This document shows positions 35,615-45,054 of a stretch of 64,000 nt of DNA, one piece after another (position 1 is the stretch's first letter; each line of letters starts with the position of its first letter). The position numbers and the translations under genes are program-made. The DNA is taken from the NCBI GenBank assembly GCA_025782575.1, contig JALGYY010000028.1:90247-154246 (forward strand), given 5' to 3'. The DNA is from a bacterium. GTDB taxonomy: Bacteria; Orphanbacterota; Orphanbacteria; Orphanbacterales; Orphanbacteraceae. The notes below the pieces were generated by a model, which searched no databases, was not told the origin of the DNA, and saw only the letters and a program-made list of their open reading frames with translations.

Positions 35615-37203
35615 TAAGGCTTCCCGTGGTGCTAGTACCGATGCTGCTACTTGTCTGGGGGTGTGGCGGACAGAGTGGGTCTCAGAACGACGTCCACGAA
35701 GAAGATGAGGGTTGGGCAGTGACGGCGTGGGGCGAGCACTTCGAAATCTTCGCTGAAACGGGCTCGCTCGTTGTGGGTCGGACAGTAAAATCGCACACAC
35801 ACGTTACAGTGCTCCCGGAATTCTCGGCACCGCTGGAAGGCATTGTCGAGGCTGTCTTCCGTGCGGCGGACGGTTCGGAAACAACTTTTCGGCGGGAGGA
35901 AACCCTCCGGGCCGGAATATTCTCGATTGAAATCGAACCGGAGGCAGAAGGGACGTTCGACCTGCTGTTCCGCGTGATCGTCGCAGGCCGTACGGAGGAA
36001 ATCCCGGCAGGCCGAGTGCGCGTGGGGACTGCGGATGCCCCTGGTGGGCTCATCACTTCCCACGCGCACGAAGATGGGGGCAGCCATGCAGACCATCAGG
36101 AGAAACGAAACGAGGGTGGTGGGGTTCAGGCGATCTCCTTCTTGAAGGAGCAGCAGTGGCGAACGGCATTTTCAACGGATTGGGCCACTGAAGGAACAGT
36201 CCATCTTGTGGCGAGAGGGCCGGGACATATCCGCCCCGTGGCCGGAGGGGAAATCGTCCTGACCGCGCCGCTGGACGGAATAGTAGTCGGCGATCCATGG
36301 CCCTACGTTGGTTTCGAGGTCGAACACGAAGCGGTTCTGTTTGAACTCACCCCTCGAGTGGCGGCAGGGCGAAGCCTCGCCGAACTCGCGGCGATACATA
36401 CGGAGAAAGAATCTGCCCTCAATCTGGCGGAGGATCGGTTGGCGCGGCTGGAGCGGCTCCTCCCGCTTGAAGCTGTGAGTCGTGCCGAGGTGGAGACTGC
36501 ACGAGGACTGGTCACGACACTGCGCGCTCAGCATGCGGCGGCAGCTGGTGATCTTGCCGCCGCGCGAGCCGGTCAACGGGGCTCGACAAGTAGCGTGGGC
36601 CGAGTATCCGTTTCGGCACCATTCAACGGGCAGATCGCTGAAGTCCTTGTGAGACCTGGCGAGGTGGTGGTGGCGGGGGAAACGCTCGCCAGGTTAGTCC
36701 AGGTGAAACCGGTCTGGGTAGAGGTGTTCCTCCAACCGGACAAGGCAGAACTGTTCGACGGGAAGCCGGGCGGATTGTCCGTTCGCGGACCCAATGGCAC
36801 ACCGCCCGTGTCCTTCGGACCGGACGAGGTGCGGCTCGTCTCTCGATCACCGGAGGTAAGCCGCCGGACTCACACGGTCACCTGCATTTTTGAAGTCTCG
36901 GGCGCAGTTGAGAGCCTTCGGCTCGGCAGTGCCGTGGAGGCCGAAGTTTTCCTGCCGAAGACAGAGCATGGCATCGTGATCCCGACATCGGCTGTAGTGG
37001 ACGACGGCGGCGTATCAGTCGTGTACATCCAGCTGGACGGGGAAAGTTTCATACGCCGGGAGATCGAAGTGCGAGCGCGGGAAGGAAGCTCGCTGCTGGT
37101 GGATGGTCTGACAATCGGCCAGCGTCTCGTGACGGTGGGTGGATCAGCAATTCGGCGCTCAACGCTCGTTTCGTCAGGCGTGGGCGAAGGACACGTCCAC
37201 TAG
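35611..37203 (+). CDS. CzcB-type periplasmic adaptor lipoprotein of a heavy-metal RND pump
   Basis: 530 residues, longer than most CzcB proteins. Lipobox LLLVWGC with Cys18. Residues ~30-150 form an extra beta domain, followed by a His-rich stretch SHAHEDGGSHADHQ near 150 that could bind metal. The adaptor core follows: barrel-sandwich with a helical hairpin of about 75 residues (residues ~250-325), then ISAPFNGQI-like VSAPFNGQIAEVLVRPGEVV, the lipoyl half motif of membrane-fusion proteins. It ends GVGEGHVH. It joins the RND pump to the outer channel and may pass metal to it. Confidence 0.85.
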   Translation: MIRLPVVLVPMLLLVWGCGGQSGSQNDVHEEDEGWAVTAWGEHFEIFAETGSLVVGRTVKSHTHVTVLPEFSAPLEGIVEAVFRAADGSETTFRREETLRAGIFSIEIEPEAEGTFDLLFRVIVAGRTEEIPAGRVRVGTADAPGGLITSHAHEDGGSHADHQEKRNEGGGVQAISFLKEQQWRTAFSTDWATEGTVHLVARGPGHIRPVAGGEIVLTAPLDGIVVGDPWPYVGFEVEHEAVLFELTPRVAAGRSLAELAAIHTEKESALNLAEDRLARLERLLPLEAVSRAEVETARGLVTTLRAQHAAAAGDLAAARAGQRGSTSSVGRVSVSAPFNGQIAEVLVRPGEVVVAGETLARLVQVKPVWVEVFLQPDKAELFDGKPGGLSVRGPNGTPPVSFGPDEVRLVSRSPEVSRRTHTVTCIFEVSGAVESLRLGSAVEAEVFLPKTEHGIVIPTSAVVDDGGVSVVYIQLDGESFIRREIEVRAREGSSLLVDGLTIGQRLVTVGGSAIRRSTLVSSGVGEGHVH

Positions 37204-37224
37204 CAGTCAGGGAGACGAAAGAGC

Positions 37225-40200
37225 ATGCTCAAACATCTGATCCAACTATCGCTCAACCATCGCACCCTGTGTCTTATGATCGCCGCCGTCCTGTTTGTCG
37301 GCGGGGGATACTGGGTCACGAGGGTCCCTGTCGACGTGTTTCCCGACCTGACCGCTCCGACGGTCACTGTGATCACGGAAGGGCTCGGAATGGCGCCGCA
37401 GGAGATGGAACAGCTGGTCACCTTCCCTCTCGAGTCGGCATTGAACGGAGCGCCCGGCATCCGCCGGGTGCGCTCGGTTTCGGCGGCCGGGATTTCAGTT
37501 ATCTGGGCGGAATTCGAGTGGGGTGAGGACATCTACCGTGCACGGCAGGTCGTCACCGAACGGACACAGAAGGTCTCTTTGCCGGCACAGGTAGATGCGC
37601 CGGAGCTTGGTCCGATCAGTTCAATCATGGGCGAGATCACGTTTATTGCGTTGACCGCCGATGAGGAGAAAATTTCCCTCAAGCAGCTGCGACGGATTGC
37701 GGAGACGGTCGTGCGGCGCAATCTTCTCGCGATCCCCGGGATTTCGCAGGTTGTGCCGATCGGCGGCGAGGTGCGGGAGTTCCAGGCAGAGTTACACATC
37801 CCGACTCTCGTGCAGCAGGGCATGAGTGTCGCGGAAGTTACCGCCGCGCTCGAGGGGGCGACGCGCAATCCAACGGCCGGTTTCCACGTAGACCAAGGGC
37901 AGGAATATCTGGTTCGCGGACTCGGCAGGGCCCGCACAGTAGAGGATCTGCGGGCGGCTGTTGTACGAGTCAGTGATGGGGTGCCTCTAACCGTGGGCGA
38001 TGTCGCGACCGTTCTTGAGGGGACAGAACCACAGCGGGGTACGGCTTCGTACAACACGAAACCTGCCGTCATCCTGAGTGTCCAGAAACAACCGGGTGCT
38101 AACACGCTTGAACTGATGAAGAAGGTCAACGCAGTACTTGTCGAGCTTGAAGAGACGCTGCCGGACGGCGTGGTGATCGAGAAAGAGAATTTTCGGCAGT
38201 CAGATTTTATTCAGGCTGCCATTCACAACATCTCGGTTGCCATGCGTGATGGTGCGCTGCTTGTCGTGCTGATTCTCATCGTCTTTCTGGGCAACATGCG
38301 GACGACACTAATCTCCGCCGTCGCGCTCCCCCTCTCGCTCATCGCCGGCGTTCTTGTAGTGGCTGCCTTCGGCGGGACGATCAACACGATGACGCTTGGT
38401 GGATTGACGATCGCGATCGGGGCGCTTGTGGATGATGCCATTATCGTAGTGGAAAACGTGTTTCGAAAGCTGCGAGAGGAGTGGCGGAAACCCGAAGCGG
38501 AACGCCGGCCCACCCTGCAGGTCGTATATGGCGCATCCCGTGACGTCTTAAACGCGGTTTTCTTCGCGACACTGATCATCATGCTCGTGTTCGTGCCTCT
38601 GTTCTTCCTTCCCGGGATGGAGGGACGCCTCCTGCGCCCGCTGGGGTTTGCATATCTCGCGGCTCTGGCAGCGTCGCTATTGGTCTCCATTACGGTGACC
38701 CCGGTGCTTTGCTACGCTCTGCTGCGAAGCCCGCGTCTGCTCGAGAAGCGAGAGTCGTGGCTTATGCGGACGCTGAAGGTCCGTTACCGTAAAACGCTTG
38801 ATCACGCTCTCGCCCGGCCGAGAGCGATCTACGTCACGATGACTCTTCTGCTGGTGGGAGCAGTCGCTCTTCTTCCATTTTTCGGGCGCAGTTTCCTGCC
38901 GCCGTTCAACGAAGGATCGCTGACAGTATCCGTAGTAAGTGCTCCCGGCATCACGTTGGAAGAGAGTGGTGAGATCGGGCGTGCGGTGGAGGAAGCTTTA
39001 CTCGAGTTTCCGGAAACCGTTTCGACAAGTCGGCGGACCGGGCGAGCGGAGAAAGATGAACACGTCCAGGGTGTAAACGCCTCGGAGATGGAGGTTGTGC
39101 TTCGTCCCGGGCGGCCGAAGGAAGAACTGCTGGCCTCCATGCGGAGGGCCGTCGCAACGATCCCGGGGGCAAGTGTCAGCTTTGGGCAACCGATCAGTCA
39201 TCGCATTGATCACATGATATCCGGGAGCAAGTCCAATCTGGCTCTCAAGGTCTTCGGCCCCGATCTTTCCGTGATCCGAGACCTCACGAGACAGATCGAA
39301 GCAGTGATCCGGGATGTCCCCGGGATCGTGGACTTGAGCAATCAGGAGCAGGCGAGCATTCCGCAGCTGCTCATCGACTTCGATCGAACGGCGATGGCAC
39401 GCCACGGCATGAGTGCGGTGCAGCTTGCGCAGGTAGTCGAGGCGGCGTTCCAGGGGACCGTGGCCGGAGAGATCTTCGAGGATGGTATCGCTTCGCGGGT
39501 GGTTGTGCGTTTCCCGGAACGATTGCGCGAGCACCGGGATCAACTCGTGGAACTACCGGTGACCACTCCGGACGGACGAGTGCTGCGATTGGAAAACGTC
39601 GCCGACGTTCGCTTCGATCTCGGGCCGAGTCTCATACGTCGTGAGAACGTACAGAGAATGGGAATGCTGACCGCGAATATCGCCGGCGCCGATCTCGCGG
39701 GGACCGTGGAAGCGGCACGGGGTGCCGTCGAAGAAGCAGTTTCGCTTCCGACCGGCTATCGAATCACGTATGGCGGTCAGTTCGAAGAAGGGGCGCGCAG
39801 CGCTCGTAATCTCTCGTTGCTGTCTGTTCTCATTTTGGGTGCGATGTACGCACTCCTGTTCATCGCGTTCCGACGTCATCGACATGCACTGATCGTCTTA
39901 GTGAACCTGCCCCTCGCGATGATCGGCGGCGTCGTCGCCGTAGCCCTCGGCGACAGGGTCTTGAGTATCGCGGTACTCGTCGGATTCATCACGCTCTTTG
40001 GTATCGCTACGCGGAACGGGGTGTTACTCGTGGCTCGGTACCAGGACTTGATGGCAGACGGGCACGCTCTTCCGGAGGCAGTGCGACGGGGCTCGATGGA
40101 ACGGCTGGCCCCCGTGCTCATGACCGGGCTAGCCTCGGGATTAGCTCTAATTCCCCTGGTGCTCGCCGGACACGAACCAGGCAATGAAATCCAGAGCCCG

Positions 40201-40353
40201 ATGGGCCAAGTCATCCTTGGCGGTTTGATCACATCGACTCTGCTGAATATGGTCGTTGTGCCCGTTCTCTTTGCACGCTGGGGTGGTGGACCGGTCGAGC
40301 GCCAACAACCGATAGAACAATTCATCACAGAGAAGCAAGGGCCCCGATCATGA
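37225..40353 (+). CDS. Heavy-metal efflux RND transporter (CzcA-like)
   Basis: 1042 residues, complete. It is the proton-driven inner-membrane pump. Standard RND start (LIQLSLNHRTLCLMIAAVLF, VPVDVFPDLTAPTVTVIT) and two large periplasmic loops. In helix 4 the metal-proton relay reads IAIGALVDDAIIVVENVF, with Asp-Asp and Glu, differing from the DFGxxVDGAVVxVEN of Czc-type (Zn/Co/Cd) pumps and from AIGAMVDAAIVMIEN of Cu/Ag pumps. Metal choice thus cannot be read from the motif alone; the RcnR and NicO neighbours suggest Ni/Co. Overlaps the next gene by 4 bases. Confidence 0.93.
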   Translation: MLKHLIQLSLNHRTLCLMIAAVLFVGGGYWVTRVPVDVFPDLTAPTVTVITEGLGMAPQEMEQLVTFPLESALNGAPGIRRVRSVSAAGISVIWAEFEWGEDIYRARQVVTERTQKVSLPAQVDAPELGPISSIMGEITFIALTADEEKISLKQLRRIAETVVRRNLLAIPGISQVVPIGGEVREFQAELHIPTLVQQGMSVAEVTAALEGATRNPTAGFHVDQGQEYLVRGLGRARTVEDLRAAVVRVSDGVPLTVGDVATVLEGTEPQRGTASYNTKPAVILSVQKQPGANTLELMKKVNAVLVELEETLPDGVVIEKENFRQSDFIQAAIHNISVAMRDGALLVVLILIVFLGNMRTTLISAVALPLSLIAGVLVVAAFGGTINTMTLGGLTIAIGALVDDAIIVVENVFRKLREEWRKPEAERRPTLQVVYGASRDVLNAVFFATLIIMLVFVPLFFLPGMEGRLLRPLGFAYLAALAASLLVSITVTPVLCYALLRSPRLLEKRESWLMRTLKVRYRKTLDHALARPRAIYVTMTLLLVGAVALLPFFGRSFLPPFNEGSLTVSVVSAPGITLEESGEIGRAVEEALLEFPETVSTSRRTGRAEKDEHVQGVNASEMEVVLRPGRPKEELLASMRRAVATIPGASVSFGQPISHRIDHMISGSKSNLALKVFGPDLSVIRDLTRQIEAVIRDVPGIVDLSNQEQASIPQLLIDFDRTAMARHGMSAVQLAQVVEAAFQGTVAGEIFEDGIASRVVVRFPERLREHRDQLVELPVTTPDGRVLRLENVADVRFDLGPSLIRRENVQRMGMLTANIAGADLAGTVEAARGAVEEAVSLPTGYRITYGGQFEEGARSARNLSLLSVLILGAMYALLFIAFRRHRHALIVLVNLPLAMIGGVVAVALGDRVLSIAVLVGFITLFGIATRNGVLLVARYQDLMADGHALPEAVRRGSMERLAPVLMTGLASGLALIPLVLAGHEPGNEIQSPMGQVILGGLITSTLLNMVVVPVLFARWGGGPVERQQPIEQFITEKQGPRS

Positions 40354-40994
40354 TCTCGCTAAGCGGTACAGCAGCGATTTACGCGACGGCCGTGTCGATC
40401 GGGATGCTCCACGGCGTCGAACCGGGCCACGGCTGGCCGATCGCAGCCGTATTCGCCCTCCGTCGACGGAACCGCTGGTGGTATGGCATCTGGGCGGCGG
40501 TCATTCTCGCTGCAGCACACCTGACATCATCCTTTGCAGTCGTTGCCGTATATGCACTGGCGGATCACTTTTTTGAGCTGCAGGAGTTTCGGTGGATGCA
40601 CCTGGTGGCGGGTGGTCTGCTGCTCATCATGGCCGCCCACCAGTGGCGTGGCGCGGGGGAGCACCGGCACGATCATGGCGATCCGAAGACTTCAAAGAAG
40701 CAACTCGCGGCCGGCAGTCTCCTGGGCCTGGTGGGCTTCGCGTTCGCTCTCGGTTTCGTCCACGAGGAAGAGTTCGCAATCATCGCATTAACCGCCGGGA
40801 AGGCAAATCTCTGGTTGGTAATGGGAATCTACGCATCGGCGGTAGCGCTGAGCCTCATTCTGCTCACGATCGCGGCGATCGCCACTTTCAATCGCTTCGA
40901 GAAACAGATGAGCCGCTACCAGAGTCGTCTGCCCCGTATCAGCGCAATATTCCTCGGGGTCATGGGGCTCGCCTATGTGTTTCGGTTGATCTGA
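40350..40994 (+). CDS. NicO/RcnA-type nickel-cobalt exporter
   Basis: 214 residues, about six membrane helices. The first helix has HGVEPGHGWP, matching the H-x4-GHG metal motif of the NicO family. The central loop has HRHDHGD, a short His-rich segment like that of RcnA, and FVHEEEFAIIA follows in helix 4. RcnA exports Ni and Co in E. coli under RcnR control; here the same pairing occurs, but with an RND system in between. It is the last gene of the operon; a palindromic element lies 52 bases downstream. Confidence 0.8.
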   Translation: MISLSGTAAIYATAVSIGMLHGVEPGHGWPIAAVFALRRRNRWWYGIWAAVILAAAHLTSSFAVVAVYALADHFFELQEFRWMHLVAGGLLLIMAAHQWRGAGEHRHDHGDPKTSKKQLAAGSLLGLVGFAFALGFVHEEEFAIIALTAGKANLWLVMGIYASAVALSLILLTIAAIATFNRFEKQMSRYQSRLPRISAIFLGVMGLAYVFRLI

Positions 40995-41046
40995 TACGCG
41001 GCAATTGAACAGCGAGAAGGATTAGGCAGCCCGATCGATCTCCACT

Positions 41047-41116
41047 AATTATGGGGACACAATACGTAACTCCCTCGCCGGTTTCCGACGGAGATAAGTA
41101 TTGTGTCCCCATAATT
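41047..41116. repeat. Palindromic GGGGACACAATACG element, copy 2
   Basis: 70 bases with perfect 19-base arms (41047-41065 and 41098-41116; arm AATTATGGGGACACAATAC). It lies exactly between two converging genes, so its hairpin could work as a two-way terminator. Core shared with the copies at 23831 and 60241. Confidence 0.88.
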
Positions 41117-41129
41117 ACCTCTTTCGATT

Positions 41130-42578
41130 TTATCGAATGAGTGTCACCCGGCCGGTTGATTCAGTCGAGCGGGCCGCATCGATCACCCGGAATAGATAGA
41201 GTCCGGCTGCCGCCTGCCTGCCGGCTCCGGTGCGGCCGTCCCAACGGATCGAGGCGAAGGCACTTTGCGCCGGCTTCCTGGTGGTCAGCATGCGTACGAG
41301 ACGTCCTTCCGCTGTGTAAATGGCGACTGTGGTGGATGTGCCGCCGGAAGAATTCCTGCCGATCTGAAAACGAATCTCAGTACTGCTTCGAAACGGATTG
41401 GGATAGGCGCGGGGAGCGAGTTCCGGCAGAAGAGTCTCCGTTTCAGACGCACCCGCCACGCCGACGTCCTCAGGTTGAACGACCACGAGATCAAATGGGG
41501 GAAGGCCGGTGGAAATCGGCGACCCGGTAAGCTGAGCCCCGCTCGTCCCGTCAAATACCTGAATCCCCGGGGCAGTCGTTTTTCGATCACAAAGAAAGAT
41601 CTGTCCTGATGTATTGTCGTACTCCACATCGGGAACGAAGCCGCTCGTCGAGTAATGGGTGCCTAGAATTGCCCCGGTGGCGAGCGAGAATGAGACGAAG
41701 TCGTTGGTGAAGAACGCATCGTCCGAAGTGACGGCGAAACCTTTCCCACCGGCAATGACGAATGCGCCGACATCCCCGCCCAGTTGCGTCTCAGTAGATA
41801 CGAATCCGAGTGACACAAGCTGATCCAGATCGACCACGTCGATTCCGCCGTCCAGCGAACCGTAAGATCCGAGTTCGGATACGTAGAGCTTTCGCGATGA
41901 TTCGTCACGGGTCATCGGAAAACCGGGGTTGGTTCCGGCGAGTGAAATCGCCTGGATGCCGGCCTGACCATGGTCGGTATCTACCAGCTGATTGGTCGAG
42001 ATGTCGATCACAGCCAGATAGGAGGGAGATACCGGTGTCCAGAAGAAATTGCGATCCAGTCTCTGGAGCTGCACGAATAGGTGATCGCCGTCGAGCGCCA
42101 TCCGGGACATCTCAGGTAGACCGTCTCCATCGGCGAACAGGCTGAGATCGATCGAGTCGATCACACTGCCCGTGGCCGGATCGAATTCATACAGCCAGGT
42201 CGATTCATAACGTGAGATGTAGGCGCGATTCTCATTCAGAACGACAATGTCCTGTGGGTTGCTCCCCGGTCCCACTGAATTTTCGTGAATGGTGAGATAG
42301 TTCGCTGCCGGGTCGATGACCTGGACGTTGTCGGCGAGATATCGGTTCACTACGTAAAGCAGGCCGCCATGCTCCCTGACGATCGCATCGCCGCTTACCT
42401 GTTCGAGTCCTGCTTCCGCGTTCCAGGGTGAATCGATTTCGATTTCCGTGCAGTTACCGCTTACCTGGAAATCGGTGGTAACCACAAACAGGAAGCTGTT
42501 CGCGTTCGCCTGGCCGGCCAGCAGTACGAGAGCGATCGTGATGGCCGGAATTAAAGCGCGGATCGATGGAGCGTTCAT
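41130..42578 (-). CDS. Secreted YncE-like beta-propeller (BtuG-like context) with FlgD/T9SS-like C-terminal domain
   Basis: 482 residues. Signal peptide to about residue 26 (IALVLLAGQANA), no lipobox. Residues ~30-385 are repeated beta-blades typical of YncE-type propellers (YVVNRYLADNVQVIDPAANY, VGPGSNPQDIVVLNENRAYI). Residues ~400-482 form a FlgD/T9SS-type C-terminal domain (PNPFRSSTEIRFQI ... GLYLFRVIDA ... VTLIR), used to attach proteins at the cell surface. It starts by a 4-base overlap with the BtuB-like receptor under a cobalamin riboswitch. In Bacteroides, BtuG is a propeller lipoprotein that sits on BtuB and binds B12 very tightly. A B12-capture role here is inferred from that parallel, not proven. 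Confidence 0.7.
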   Translation of the reverse strand: MNAPSIRALIPAITIALVLLAGQANANSFLFVVTTDFQVSGNCTEIEIDSPWNAEAGLEQVSGDAIVREHGGLLYVVNRYLADNVQVIDPAANYLTIHENSVGPGSNPQDIVVLNENRAYISRYESTWLYEFDPATGSVIDSIDLSLFADGDGLPEMSRMALDGDHLFVQLQRLDRNFFWTPVSPSYLAVIDISTNQLVDTDHGQAGIQAISLAGTNPGFPMTRDESSRKLYVSELGSYGSLDGGIDVVDLDQLVSLGFVSTETQLGGDVGAFVIAGGKGFAVTSDDAFFTNDFVSFSLATGAILGTHYSTSGFVPDVEYDNTSGQIFLCDRKTTAPGIQVFDGTSGAQLTGSPISTGLPPFDLVVVQPEDVGVAGASETETLLPELAPRAYPNPFRSSTEIRFQIGRNSSGGTSTTVAIYTAEGRLVRMLTTRKPAQSAFASIRWDGRTGAGRQAAAGLYLFRVIDAARSTESTGRVTLIR

Positions 42579-44674
42579 TGCAATCCCTCCGATGTCCCGT
42601 GGTCGATATCCAGTTCGAGAGTCAAATAGAACGTTCGGCCCGGCATGGGGTAGCCGTAGACATCCGCCGACCGGTTGTTAGCAAGATTCTGCAGGTCCAT
42701 ATCAAGGGTAAGACGAGCGGCCGGGATCTGAATCTGCGCACCGAGATTCTGATAGGTACGGGCGGGAGCACGATCGGCCTCCGTGTTTGCCCGGTCGACG
42801 TAGTATGTATCGAAGTAATAGAGTTCGTATCTGGCCATCACCGGGCCGATCCGCCAGAGAGTCCTGGCGAAATATTCCCGCGGCGAAATGTAGGGGAGGC
42901 GCTTGCCCGACCATTGCGGTACATCACCGGAATGCTCGGCTTCCTGAGTGGTAAAGGCGCCTTGGAACTCGATTAAGGGAAAAGCAATCCGTGTCGAAAT
43001 CTCGAGTCCCCGGGCGACCGCCCTTTCCAGATTCCGTGCAACGAACTGGCTCTGCGAGTTCTGAATGAGATAGATCAGCGAATCTCGTTCCGACCGATAA
43101 CCGCTCATCTCCAGCTTCCAGGCAATCGGAGAGTCTTTCCGCCCGCCCGAAATCTCGAGACTGCCGTCCCATGTCGTCCCCGTTTCCGGAACGAGAGCGG
43201 GGTTTTCCACTACTTCTCCGCTCGTCCCGAAAAGTTCGAACAGTGTGGGGAACCGGGCGTACGATGTTCGGCTCGCTTTCAGTGCGACGGAGGGACGGGG
43301 GGAATACCGAGCGCCGAATGATGGGCCGTGAAAGGAGTTCCAGTGCGGGTCCGACCGCTCTTCCGGCGGACCGAAGAGGGAGCGGGAACCGAAGAAGTTA
43401 TCTTTCGATTCCTGATAGCGATATGCAATCAGTGCCGACAGCTTGTCTCCGGCCAAGTTGATTCGGTCCTGGATTCCGAGACTCAGGAAGCGACGCTCCC
43501 GAACGAACCCGACACCCACCCGGGGATCGCTCTCCTCGGGTGTGAAGCGTTCCACCCGGCGCTCCGCGACCAGGTCGAAGATCTGGCCTGTGGGAAACGA
43601 GAACCAGCGGACGAGTGCTTTTCCTCCATCGGTTCTCGCAATATGAAACTCATCGTTCCGGTTCAGTCCGCTCTCGCCGGCCGGGTTGAAGTAGCGATCT
43701 CTTCGATAGAGATAGGTCCAGTCGAGAACCGTGTGAAGACGGCCGTCGAAATACCCCGGCGATTTTCCCGAGATCGATGCGAGATGGCGGCGATTGTCGA
43801 AGTTAGCCGCCTCGTACAGTAGATTGCCGTGGCCGGGAAGCCCGCTGTCTTTGACATGCCAATCATCATGTAATCCGATTCGCCAGCCGGCCCACTCGGG
43901 GGACTGTAGTTTCAGAAGGAAGTTATGTTGAATGAATCGATTGTTGCTTCGTGAAAGCACGGTGTCATCGCCGGCGTTCAGGAATCGCGTTCCCGGGTCG
44001 TACAGGAAGGGGAAATCTCCGTCCGATTGAATCTGTCGATAGGAAACCAGGTGAGTCAGATCGCCGATCGTTCCGGAGTGGATGATCGCGCTCTTCCATG
44101 TGTTGTAACTCCCTCCCGAAAAAGAGAGGAGGGTGCGGGTCGGCCCGGCCGGCCGGCTCACAAGATTGATGGTTCCCCCGATTCCAGGGGTCCCGAACTC
44201 AACCGGCGCACCGCTCCGATAGATCTCCGCACGGGCGAGGTTATCCACCGGGATCTCGGAGAGATCGGGCTGTCCCCATTGAGCCGAGTTGATCGGGATA
44301 CCGTCGAGGTAGATCTCTACCTGGTTGGTGGAGCTGCCACGGATCGAAGCGCCGGCAAGTGCGCCGATCCCGCCGTAACGATGGACGCGGACTCCCGCGG
44401 TCTCTTCGAGAATGTCCGCGATCGTACGGAGACGTTCGGTGGCATGTTCCAGATCGAGAATGGTCGCGGTGAACGGGAGCCTGCTGATATCGAATGCCGG
44501 ATCGTTTTTCTCCGCGGGGACGTGTACCGTGTCCGCTTCAACCGGAGCAGGATCAGGTGGAGCGAGTTCAGCCCTGATGGCCGAGGGATCGGCAAGGTTC
44601 AGACCGAGCATCAGAATAGAGACGATACACAGCGGAGTCCCCGCCACTGCGCTCATCGGTCGCAGGAAATTCAT
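42575..44674 (-). CDS. btuB: TonB-dependent cobalamin receptor (BtuB-like)
   Basis: 699 residues. Signal sequence at the N-terminus, then a plug domain with TIADILEETAGVRVHRYGG, ASIRGSSTNQVEIYLDGIP and GAPVEFGTPGIGGTINLVSR, followed by a C-terminal 22-strand-type barrel of alternating residues. A classical TonB box is not obvious; the stretch DISRLPFTATILD precedes the plug. The plug sequence is BtuB-like, and a cobalamin riboswitch lies upstream, so vitamin B12 or another corrinoid is the likely cargo. No btuCDF genes or TonB are in the window. Confidence 0.9.
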   Translation of the reverse strand: MNFLRPMSAVAGTPLCIVSILMLGLNLADPSAIRAELAPPDPAPVEADTVHVPAEKNDPAFDISRLPFTATILDLEHATERLRTIADILEETAGVRVHRYGGIGALAGASIRGSSTNQVEIYLDGIPINSAQWGQPDLSEIPVDNLARAEIYRSGAPVEFGTPGIGGTINLVSRPAGPTRTLLSFSGGSYNTWKSAIIHSGTIGDLTHLVSYRQIQSDGDFPFLYDPGTRFLNAGDDTVLSRSNNRFIQHNFLLKLQSPEWAGWRIGLHDDWHVKDSGLPGHGNLLYEAANFDNRRHLASISGKSPGYFDGRLHTVLDWTYLYRRDRYFNPAGESGLNRNDEFHIARTDGGKALVRWFSFPTGQIFDLVAERRVERFTPEESDPRVGVGFVRERRFLSLGIQDRINLAGDKLSALIAYRYQESKDNFFGSRSLFGPPEERSDPHWNSFHGPSFGARYSPRPSVALKASRTSYARFPTLFELFGTSGEVVENPALVPETGTTWDGSLEISGGRKDSPIAWKLEMSGYRSERDSLIYLIQNSQSQFVARNLERAVARGLEISTRIAFPLIEFQGAFTTQEAEHSGDVPQWSGKRLPYISPREYFARTLWRIGPVMARYELYYFDTYYVDRANTEADRAPARTYQNLGAQIQIPAARLTLDMDLQNLANNRSADVYGYPMPGRTFYLTLELDIDHGTSEGLQ

Positions 44675-44799
44675 CGAGTCAGCTCATGCTGGCGGCGTAA
44701 GGAGCGGAAGGACGGGCAGATCCGGTGATGTGAAAGTGTCGCTTCCAACCGGATTCTCTGTGCCCCGTAGCGGCCGTTCCTCGGGCCGGCAACGGTTAC

Positions 44800-44953
44800 G
44801 ACTCCCCGGTCGGGTTTTCTGGCTCCCGGATCTTCCTACTACCCACGCCTTCCCGCGCGAAGATTGCGCAGTGGCATGCTGTGGGGTTCGTCACCGGTCA
44901 CAGCGGCGGGCCCGCAACGGTTTCTCACCGTTTTCCCCGTGGCCCGAAGAGTC
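44800..44953 (-). promoter_or_regulatory. Cobalamin riboswitch
   Basis: In the minus-strand transcript the conserved B12-aptamer pieces occur in order: GCCACTG (44869-44875), GGGAAGGC (44847-44854), AGTAGGAAGA and GAGCCAG (44819-44825). A closing P1 stem pairs GACTC (44949-44953) with GAGTC (44800-44804). It ends 125 bases before the btuB-like start. A stem CCGGCC/GGCCG downstream (about 44771-44790) may be the expression platform. Binding of adenosyl- or methylcobalamin should lower expression of the receptor and propeller. Confidence 0.9.
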
Positions 44954-45054
44954 TCGTTCCAGAGAGAAGGCTAAACGGGTAGGGGACGGGTGTCAAGCGG
45001 GACGGGCGAGGCCCGCGAGGAGCTTTGCCCGTCCCGCATGTTCGATGCAGGCCG

